A DNA stretch of 6,968 nucleotides from Flavobacteriales bacterium (GTDB lineage: Bacteria; Bacteroidota; Bacteroidia; Flavobacteriales; UA16), in contig NYTZ01000101.1 of assembly GCA_002683735.1 (NCBI GenBank), positions 1 to 6,968 of the forward strand. The letters run 5' to 3'. Below the pieces are notes generated by a model. That model did no database searches. It worked only from the letters and a program-made list of their open reading frames with translations, and was not told the DNA's origin. Numbering within the stretch: position 1 is the first letter of the stretch; each line of letters opens with the position of its first letter. Shown in pieces: positions 1 through 5,580 of the stretch. Both the position numbers and the translations under genes were made by a program.

Positions 1-1883
1 GCATTGAGGTCAAGCGTGTAGGCGGTACCGACCACATCGGGTTCTGGGTTGCCACCGGCACCTTGGATGCTCGGAGACTTGAGGGAGACCCCGGCGGCCA
101 CACCCACACGGGAGCCGGCCTTCTCGGCAATGTCTTCGAGGCTTTCGCCCTGCATCAGGTCCAAGTACATCGCGGCCTTCTTATCCTGGATGGCTCCGGT
201 GCGCATTTGTTCCTCCACGTTTTCGAGCGGCGGAACACCGGCTTCCTTGATGCGGATGAGGGTGGCGATCACATAGTTGCCATCAATGCGGAACGGGTTG
301 GACACATCACCAGGTTCGGCACCGTAAGCCCAACCGACGACCTCACCCGCGTTGGCGAGGCCTGTGATGGCCGAAGCGCTGGACTGCAGGTCCCGGGCCT
401 CAACAATGGCGAAGCCGAGGGTGTCGGCGGCATTCCGGAAGTCTTCCGTGGTGCCGTTGTCGATGGCGAAGTTCATGGCGAGCTGCTCCGCATCGCTGCT
501 GGTGCTCTCCGAGGCTTCCACCGCCTGTTCAACGCGGTTGACGGTGATGGCTTCTGCAGTCCACTGCTGATCGAGCACCTCGATGAGGTGAAGTCCATAG
601 TTGGTCTGGGCAGTGCCAATCTTGCCGACGCGGTTGTTAAAGCAGAAGTCCTCGAACGGCTTGACCATACGGCCCCGCTTGAACTCATACTCTCCGCCGG
701 TGGCCTTGGAGCCGGGGTCCTCGCTGTGCTTGTTGACGAGGTCCGCAAAGGCATCCCCTGCTCGCAGGCGACGCTTGAGGGAGTCGGCCCGGGCTTCGAG
801 TGCGGCGAGCTGGGCGGCATCGTTGATGTCGTCGGTCTTGAGCAGGATGTGGCGGCACTTGACAGTGCTGTCGGCCACTTCTTCCTTGGCGATCACCTTA
901 TCGAGGCGGATGAATTCGCCTTCGAAGTAGGGACCAATCACGTCGCCCACTTGGGCGGCTTCGAGTTCGGCCACTTTGCTCTCCGCAGCGAGGGCCGGGC
1001 CGAGGAGCTGTAGCTCGTTGTCGTCAGAAGCCAGGCCGTTTTCACTCAGGAATTGGCCGTCATCCTCCGCGGCCATCCAGCCTGTCTTGAGCTCCGCGAA
1101 GCGAGCTTCAGAACGCTGGCGGTCCTCAAAGCTCGCCGTGAGGGGGACTCGGATGTATTCTAGATCACGTCCAGCGATCTGGGCGTATTGGGACTCGTCC
1201 TTGTGATCCCGGTAGTAGGCGCTGATATCGCTGTCGGTGACTTCGACATCGGCATCGGGAATGGCGGAATATTGCTTGAGGACATAGCGGAAATCCACCT
1301 TGGCCTCACCGCGGAGGAACTCGCGCTTGCCCTCGAGGGTATTGGCTGCTAGGCCTGCCTTGACGAGACCGTCGAGTTTCTCACGCATCCGCTTGAGGGT
1401 GATGACGTCCGCGTATCCGTTGTATTGGGCACGGCCATTGGGATCGCTGTACATGGCGCTGAACGTTTGGCGCCAGTTGTCCTTCTGCTCTTCAGTAACC
1501 TGCCCACCGTAGAAGGTGCGGGAGACCCAGGGAGACACGTAATCGCCGTAGCGGATGTCGTCGAACTCGTCCTTGGTCAGAGCCAGGCCGAGGTCGCTAA
1601 ACTCGTCCCCGTACAGGCGCTCGGTCACGATGTCGTTCCACACTTCGTTCTGGGCGGCGCGGTTGTCCGTGTAGTTGAACAGGCTGTTCCGTTGCTGCAC
1701 CTTGGTGCGATACTCAAGGAAGCTGACGTCGTCGCCGTTGACGACGCCGGCATTCTGGCTACCGGCGGTGTTGCCGAAGAGGGCAATGACAGCGTCATAA
1801 GGAACGAGGAAGCTCAACATGCCCAACCCGATTAGGGTGAGGAGGAGCGTTTGGCGGTTGCGGATGCTTTCGATCATGCCCAT
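1..1883 (-). CDS. SurA/PpiD-type parvulin peptidyl-prolyl isomerase, membrane-anchored (3' end outside window)
   Basis: Predicted periplasmic folding catalyst that isomerises peptidyl-prolyl bonds in exported and outer-membrane proteins. The ATG at 1883 opens a frame that stays open to the left edge, giving about 627 residues without a stop, so the C-terminus is missing. It begins MGMIESIRNRQ and then has one hydrophobic segment (about residues 11-30), a signal anchor as in PpiD. A SurA-N-like chaperone region follows. The parvulin domain spans about residues 338-438: it opens with CRHILL, continues with FADLVNKHSEDPGS, GG and FKRGRMVKPFEDF, and closes with YGLHLIEV, so both conserved histidines are present. 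A second, degenerate PPIase-like segment (GEVVGWAYGAEPGDVSNPF) follows near residues 510-545. An in-frame ATG two codons later (1877) is an alternative start. The gene lies 54 bases after the CNNM gene and has its own promoter-like box. Bacteroidota homologues are commonly about 700 residues, so some 70-80 residues are probably missing. The family call is firm; SurA-like versus PpiD-like naming is not. Confidence 0.92.
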   Translation of the reverse strand, partial: MGMIESIRNRQTLLLTLIGLGMLSFLVPYDAVIALFGNTAGSQNAGVVNGDDVSFLEYRTKVQQRNSLFNYTDNRAAQNEVWNDIVTERLYGDEFSDLGLALTKDEFDDIRYGDYVSPWVSRTFYGGQVTEEQKDNWRQTFSAMYSDPNGRAQYNGYADVITLKRMREKLDGLVKAGLAANTLEGKREFLRGEAKVDFRYVLKQYSAIPDADVEVTDSDISAYYRDHKDESQYAQIAGRDLEYIRVPLTASFEDRQRSEARFAELKTGWMAAEDDGQFLSENGLASDDNELQLLGPALAAESKVAELEAAQVGDVIGPYFEGEFIRLDKVIAKEEVADSTVKCRHILLKTDDINDAAQLAALEARADSLKRRLRAGDAFADLVNKHSEDPGSKATGGEYEFKRGRMVKPFEDFCFNNRVGKIGTAQTNYGLHLIEVLDQQWTAEAITVNRVEQAVEASESTSSDAEQLAMNFAIDNGTTEDFRNAADTLGFAIVEARDLQSSASAITGLANAGEVVGWAYGAEPGDVSNPFRIDGNYVIATLIRIKEAGVPPLENVEEQMRTGAIQDKKAAMYLDLMQGESLEDIAEKAGSRVGVAAGVSLKSPSIQGAGGNPEPDVVGTAYTLDLN

Positions 1884-1908
1884 GGTGGCGTGATTTTTCA
1901 ATGGTTCG

Positions 1909-1916
1909 CGAAGATA
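1909..1916 (-). promoter_or_regulatory. Putative -7 promoter element for the PPIase gene
   Basis: On the minus strand the bases read TATCTTCG, one mismatch from the Bacteroidota -7 consensus TAnnTTTG, in the 54-base gap between the CNNM stop and the PPIase start. The box ends 25 bases before the ATG at 1883, which leaves room for a short leader. No clear -33 TTG is visible at the usual spacing, so the call rests on the -7 box and its position alone. The box overlaps a perfect palindrome TTCGCGAA (1905-1912), which may be chance. Confidence 0.4.
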
Positions 1917-1937
1917 CGAAGGGAGTGCCGGACGGCA

Positions 1938-3263
1938 TTACGCCGATTCGTGGGCGGAATGGAGCACTTCCACGAGCACGATGCGGGCTCCGTCGACACG
2001 CTTGACCGTCAGCACAATGTCTTCCAAATCGAGCCTTTGCCCGGTGTCGGGAATCTCTTCCGTGAGGGAGAGCACGAGGCCACCGAGGGTCTCATAAGCC
2101 TCATCTTCGGGCAGGTTCAATCCGAACCGAGCGTTGAGATCATCGACTTCGCACCGCGCACTGAATCGGTAGTGTCCAGGACCCAGTTCCATCTCCACGA
2201 GGGCTTCATTGTCGTGCTCATCTTCAATGTCCCCGATGAGTTCTTCGACGATGTCCTCCATGGTGAGGATGCCCGATGTTCCACCATACTCATCCACCAC
2301 GACCGCGAGGTGACGCCTCCGGCGAATGAACTCGGCGAGGATGTCCTGCACGCCCATGGGTTCCGGAACAATGATGGTGGGATGCAGGAAGCTGGCGATG
2401 TCCGTTCCACTGGAGTCCTGACCCTCGGCCGCCGGAAGTACTGCCCTTCGGAGGAGGTCTTTCGAGTGGACGTAACCGACGATGTGGTCGATGTCCCCGC
2501 GGAAGACCACCACCTTGCTCAGGCCGGTCTCAGAGAAGCACCGTTCCAATTCAGCGAGGCTGGACCCCACTTCCACCGCCACGATTTCGTTGCGCGGAAC
2601 CAAGCAATCCCGGGCTTTAAGGTTGGAGAAGTCCAGGGCGTTCTGAAGGATCTGCAACTCGTTGTCCAATTCCGCTTCCTCCTCCGGATCGAGCCGGTCG
2701 TTTAAGCTTCGGACGTAATGGTCGAGATCTACACCACCGAGCTGTTCTTCGCCTTCTGCATCCGGCTTTCGACCCAGGAAAATCCGGCTCAAGGCCAGCA
2801 CCACCAGTGCGGGAGCAAGAAGGAGGTAGTGAATGATGACCAGGGGCAAGGACAACACGCGGAGCCAGCGGTTTGGAGCGCCGTGAAAAAAGCTCTTGGG
2901 CAGGAATTCGGCGGTGATGAGCACGACCAGGGTGGCGATGCCCGTTTGGACCGCCAACGCGAGAAGGGGCGAAGGGGCGGCTTCCCATTCCGGGACCCCA
3001 AATAGGAGGTTGCCGAGCAGCGTGCCCGATTCCAGACCGAAGATGACCAACGCCAGGTTGTTGCCCACGAGCATCGATGCGATGAATTGTTCTGGGCGTC
3101 GAAGGAGGTGCTCCACGATGCGCCCGGCAATGCCGCCGGAGTTGCGGTCGAGTTCAGCTTGAAGTCGGTTCGCAGATACATAGGCGATTTCCATGCCCGA
3201 GAAGAAGGCGGAAGCCAACAGGGACAGGAGCAGGAGGGTCAGACTGGCGGGGTCAGGGTCCAT
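1938..3263 (-). CDS. CNNM/CBS-domain 'hemolysin' family protein (CorC/HlyC type)
   Basis: Integral inner-membrane protein of the CNNM (DUF21) family, linked to Mg2+/Co2+ efflux or homeostasis; the name 'hemolysin' is historical. I chose the ATG at 3263 (441 residues). The longer frame would start at a TTG (3287) and adds eight residues ahead of the first helix. Residues 1-165 form the CNNM domain, with hydrophobic helices near 6-22, 66-88, 99-118 and 135-162 and the conserved motif FSGMEIA (21-27). Two CBS domains follow (about 215-275 and 290-348). The second ends in the family signature VVVDEYGGTSGILTMEDIVE (321-340) and ELIGDIEDEHD. A CorC_HlyC transporter-associated domain closes the protein (about 355-435). 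The architecture is complete and of normal length. GldE has the same architecture, but gldE normally sits beside gldD; the lptC-PPIase neighbourhood argues for the separate 'hemolysin' paralogue. Confidence 0.93.
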   Translation of the reverse strand: MDPDPASLTLLLLSLLASAFFSGMEIAYVSANRLQAELDRNSGGIAGRIVEHLLRRPEQFIASMLVGNNLALVIFGLESGTLLGNLLFGVPEWEAAPSPLLALAVQTGIATLVVLITAEFLPKSFFHGAPNRWLRVLSLPLVIIHYLLLAPALVVLALSRIFLGRKPDAEGEEQLGGVDLDHYVRSLNDRLDPEEEAELDNELQILQNALDFSNLKARDCLVPRNEIVAVEVGSSLAELERCFSETGLSKVVVFRGDIDHIVGYVHSKDLLRRAVLPAAEGQDSSGTDIASFLHPTIIVPEPMGVQDILAEFIRRRRHLAVVVDEYGGTSGILTMEDIVEELIGDIEDEHDNEALVEMELGPGHYRFSARCEVDDLNARFGLNLPEDEAYETLGGLVLSLTEEIPDTGQRLDLEDIVLTVKRVDGARIVLVEVLHSAHESA

Positions 3264-3316
3264 GGAGGGGGACAGGGGAAATCCCAAGGTAAGGGAAGGA
3301 GGATGGGGCGCCGTAG

Positions 3317-3541
3317 TCAGTGCAGGTCAGGTTCATTCTCCTCCCGCTTTGCCGAGGCCTCCACTTTTCGCCGCAGGGCGCGACGGGTCAAGTACCAGGT
3401 GCCGGCAATGGCCGGAAAGAGCAGGCTCATGCGGCCGCCTTCCCAACCTTGGATGGCGATGTCATAAATCGCCACGGCAGTCGCCACAAGGGCCACCACG
3501 GCCCAGAGACGCTCGGCGATGAGGTGGACACGTTCGGTCAC
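3317..3541 (-). CDS. Small two-helix membrane protein coupled to lptC, function unknown
   Basis: A 74-residue protein that I do not recognise by function. It starts at a GTG (3541) that overlaps the lptC stop in the four-base string GTGA, the classic arrangement for translational coupling, which makes this start and the gene itself credible. Two hydrophobic segments are visible: LWAVVALVATAVAIYDIAI (about residues 12-30) and a weaker one from MSLLFPAIAGTWYL (about 38-51). A very basic stretch (RRALRRK) follows, then a charged, acidic C-terminal tail ending EENEPDLH. The positive-inside rule suggests that the basic stretch and C-terminus face the cytoplasm, making a helical hairpin. There is no signal peptide and no cysteine. 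Small hypothetical proteins of this size occur at the same place in related Bacteroidota, from memory. It could be an accessory subunit of the LPS-export machinery or of the CNNM protein; nothing in the sequence decides this. Confidence 0.78.
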   Translation of the reverse strand: MTERVHLIAERLWAVVALVATAVAIYDIAIQGWEGGRMSLLFPAIAGTWYLTRRALRRKVEASAKREENEPDLH

Positions 3542-4137
3542 GGCGAAGAGGTTTGGGAAGTGTCAATCAAGAAGGTGCCGGTGGGACGAAGGATGGAGTA
3601 TCGCTCGAATCGGGCATCCGACTCCAAGCCTTGTCCCCGCAGGACTCCGGAGGGGGTGAGTACTTTCACGGCTGCAGGTGTGTGTACACGGTCGCTGTCC
3701 GCACTCCAATACAGGAGCTCGGTCAGCAAGGTGTCTCCGCCTTCTCCCACCAGCTGGACGCTCCCTTCGGCCTTGAGGAACCGAGCAGCTTCAGCGAAAG
3801 TTCCACGGTCCGCAGTTAGGGAAGCGCTGCCTTGTTGGCCATTGGACAACACGTCGAGGACAAAGCCGCCGGAAACCGTCCAGACGGCTTCCTCCTCCGA
3901 GGACCGTTCCATAGCGTGGGCTCGGAGCCGGTGGGAAGGCTCACCCATTTCGCTGTATTCCAGCGTGGCGCCCTCCATGCTCTGCGCGGCCGCTTGGTCC
4001 AGCGTTTCGAAGTCTGCCACCTCACCGAGGTCGTTTCGACACCCCATCAGCGCCATGGCCAAAGACAGGGTGAGTGCGGGAAGCAGGTTTCTTCTGTAGA
4101 TCAAGGCTTGCGGGCCGTGGTCTTCTCGCCCAGGCAC
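3538..4137 (-). CDS. lptC: LPS export ABC transporter periplasmic protein LptC, probable lipoprotein
   Basis: LptC receives lipopolysaccharide from the LptBFG ABC transporter in the inner membrane and passes it to the periplasmic LptA bridge. The C-terminal half carries the Bacteroidota LptC signature: LLYWSADSDRVHTPAAVKVL (141-160), then GVLRGQGLESDARFERY, a typical repeat of the LptA/LptC jelly-roll fold. The N-terminus has a hydrophobic stretch ending in LMGC (cysteine 33), which looks like a lipobox, although Met at -2 is unusual. The start is uncertain. The ATG at 4137 gives 199 residues but overlaps the upstream TPR gene by 37 bases and places acidic residues before the signal sequence. 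A TTG at 4104, overlapping the TPR stop as TTGA, would give the cleaner basic N-terminus MIYRRNLLP and 188 residues. Downstream, the stop overlaps the GTG of the small membrane protein. The family call is strong from the motif and the neighbours. Confidence 0.9.
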   Translation of the reverse strand: MPGREDHGPQALIYRRNLLPALTLSLAMALMGCRNDLGEVADFETLDQAAAQSMEGATLEYSEMGEPSHRLRAHAMERSSEEEAVWTVSGGFVLDVLSNGQQGSASLTADRGTFAEAARFLKAEGSVQLVGEGGDTLLTELLYWSADSDRVHTPAAVKVLTPSGVLRGQGLESDARFERYSILRPTGTFLIDTSQTSSP

Positions 4138-5480
4138 GGAATGTTGATGCTCTGCCCTTCTGTGATGCCGTAGGTGAAGAGGTCATCAATGGTCGGGTAG
4201 GACTTTTCGACCTGCGAAATTTTGGTGTTGGCCTTTCTGGCCACGTCGCCGTCAATGGACTTGGCCCGCTGGTAATAGTCAGTGGCCAGCCAGTAGACCT
4301 CTCGTCCACCCAGTGGGCTGTCAGAACAAGCACTAACCTTGGAGGCGACTGCGTCACCGATGAGCAAGTACGGCTCACCGTTGCCGGGGTCGGCCTTGGC
4401 GGCCTTTCGGGCGTAACGGATGCACTTGGACACCTGACCGGCGTTCTTGGCCACCTGCCCAGCCTTCATCAGATTTCGGGCGGCTTTTGGGCAATCTCCG
4501 CAGAGTTCAACGGCCTCCTCGAAGTAGGGCAGGGCCGATGCGTATTCGCTCTTCTTGGCGAGTTGGATGCCGATGGAGTAGGCCGCGTCTGCATTCTTCT
4601 CGATGGCGTACACTGCTTCGGCTACCGGAAGGAAGATGTCGTTGTCCGTGCAGCCCTTCTCGTTGAGCAGGCGAAGGGCTTTCTTCTTGGTATCGAGGTC
4701 GTCCGGATTGGCGGCCAACTTGCCTTCAAGGACCGGCACCATGTCGTCACAATTGGCAACCTGGACGAAAACTTCGTCAAGGTTTTTTTGCGTGGTCACG
4801 TACTTCTCAGCCTTGGCGCTGTCTCCAGCTGCGACCAGACGTTGGCGGCCCGCTTCGATGTAGTCGCTCAGTCTGAGGTACTCGTTCAGCAGGTCTCCGA
4901 TGGCTGCCTGCTTGTCTTCCGGGGTCTCCGCCTTGTTCAGGACCGTGGCCAGCAGGCTGTAGTATCCGTTGAGCGTGGCCGCAGAGCTGAGGTCCTCGAG
5001 ACAGGCAATGCTCTCCTCGAAGAAAGGACGGGCTTCCACAAGCTTTTTCTTGTTGAGGCTGGTCCAGTCCATGGCCTTTCGTCCAAGCACTTCGCAGCCG
5101 TTGTTCGGCTTCTTGCTCGTGCTGGGGAAGTGCTCGATGCGGAGGTCATAGAACATGAACACGCTGTCCCGAAGCTCGATGGCGCGGGCATTGTCCTTGG
5201 CCTTGACCGCGGCTTTCATCTGTCGCTTCAACAGGTTGACCCCCTTGATGTACATGTTTTGCGACACCTTCGGAGGGCACACTTCGCAGGCATTCTGCCA
5301 AAATGGGTAGGCGTCGTCGTAATTCTTTTGCTTGTAGTAAGTCTCATACAAGCTCAGGTTTTCCTTGCAAGCCGCTTGCTGCTCCGGCGTTTCGCCATAC
5401 TTACTGTCGTCCTGAGCGTGCATGACTCCCGCCATGGCGACGGCGAGAAACAGGAGGATGGAGGAGGGGAATCGGGTCAT
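4101..5480 (-). CDS. Exported cysteine-rich tetratricopeptide-repeat protein
   Basis: Periplasmic or envelope-associated TPR protein, probably a protein-interaction scaffold; its exact role is unknown. I chose the ATG at 5480 (459 residues) because it yields a compact signal peptide, MTRFPSSILLFLAVAMAG and so on, cleaved at about HA|QD (residues 22/23). An ATG at 5501 adds seven residues and is possible. TPR-like helices follow, for example NYDDAYPFWQNA (53-64), LVEARPFFEESIACLEDL (147-164), EYASALPYFEEAVELCG (312-328) and QVSKCIRYARKAAKADPGN (349-367). The C-terminus (DDLFTYGITEGQ to PCLGEKTTARK) matches, from memory, a recurrent ending of Bacteroidota TPR proteins at this locus. The mature part holds twelve cysteines (38, 65, 68, 129, 160, 244, 277, 327, 330, 352, 385, 449), including CEVC and CGDC pairs, which suits disulfide bonding outside the cytoplasm. 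The gene lies 73-94 bases after the barrel gene, behind its own -7 box, and its end overlaps lptC. Confidence 0.85.
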   Translation of the reverse strand: MTRFPSSILLFLAVAMAGVMHAQDDSKYGETPEQQAACKENLSLYETYYKQKNYDDAYPFWQNACEVCPPKVSQNMYIKGVNLLKRQMKAAVKAKDNARAIELRDSVFMFYDLRIEHFPSTSKKPNNGCEVLGRKAMDWTSLNKKKLVEARPFFEESIACLEDLSSAATLNGYYSLLATVLNKAETPEDKQAAIGDLLNEYLRLSDYIEAGRQRLVAAGDSAKAEKYVTTQKNLDEVFVQVANCDDMVPVLEGKLAANPDDLDTKKKALRLLNEKGCTDNDIFLPVAEAVYAIEKNADAAYSIGIQLAKKSEYASALPYFEEAVELCGDCPKAARNLMKAGQVAKNAGQVSKCIRYARKAAKADPGNGEPYLLIGDAVASKVSACSDSPLGGREVYWLATDYYQRAKSIDGDVARKANTKISQVEKSYPTIDDLFTYGITEGQSINIPCLGEKTTARKP

Positions 5481-5545
5481 GGTGAGGGGCGTGTGCATCA
5501 TTCAAAGCAAGGACCGGGCCAAAAGGTTCGTCCTGTTTGCGGCGG

Positions 5546-5553
5546 CAAAATTA
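5546..5553 (-). promoter_or_regulatory. Putative -7 promoter element for the TPR-lptC segment
   Basis: The minus strand reads TAATTTTG, a perfect match to the Bacteroidota -7 consensus TAnnTTTG, in the short gap after the barrel gene. It is also an unusually AT-rich patch in a GC-rich window. It ends 44 bases before the ATG at 5501 and 65 before the preferred ATG at 5480. I found no -33 TTG at the expected distance. If active, it would let the TPR, lptC and small-protein genes be transcribed separately from the upstream barrel gene. Confidence 0.5.
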
Positions 5554-5560
5554 GGGGAAG

Positions 5561-5580
5561 GACTGACTTCGGAGTCAGTC
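5561..5580 (-). terminator. Perfect 8-bp inverted repeat at the end of the barrel gene, possible terminator
   Basis: The strings GACTGACT and AGTCAGTC form a perfect 8-bp stem with a four-base loop (CCGA as read on the minus strand). The left arm as transcribed contains the barrel gene's last codon and its TGA stop. Downstream comes CTTCCCCTAATTTT, which has only a delayed, interrupted T-run, so it is a weak candidate for an intrinsic terminator. It may instead stabilise the 3' end of the mRNA. On the plus strand no gene ends here. Confidence 0.45.

Noticed and set aside
63..1013. A 316-codon plus-strand frame opposite the PPIase
   Set aside because: It has the same codon-aligned antisense phase as the PPIase, whose parvulin motifs on the minus strand are unmistakable.
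1926..1937. A small inverted repeat (TGCC/GGCA) just after the CNNM stop as a terminator
   Set aside because: The stem is only four base pairs and no T-run follows on the minus strand, so it is no better than chance in GC-rich DNA.
1851..2705. A 284-codon plus-strand frame across the PPIase-CNNM gap
   Set aside because: Both flanking minus-strand genes happen to share one phase, and the 54-base gap has no stop in the aligned plus frame, so the shadow frame simply runs through. Its translation shows no domain.
1938..3287. Calling the CNNM protein GldE (gliding motility)
   Set aside because: Domain architecture alone cannot separate GldE from the hemolysin-like paralogue, and the neighbours (lptC, PPIase) are not the gldD neighbourhood expected of gldE.
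3264..3316. A promoter in the 53-base gap before the CNNM gene (minus-strand TACCTTGG)
   Set aside because: It is only a partial match to TAnnTTTG with no -33 element. The gap is pyrimidine-rich on the minus strand, and I see no convincing regulatory site or ribosome-binding site in it.
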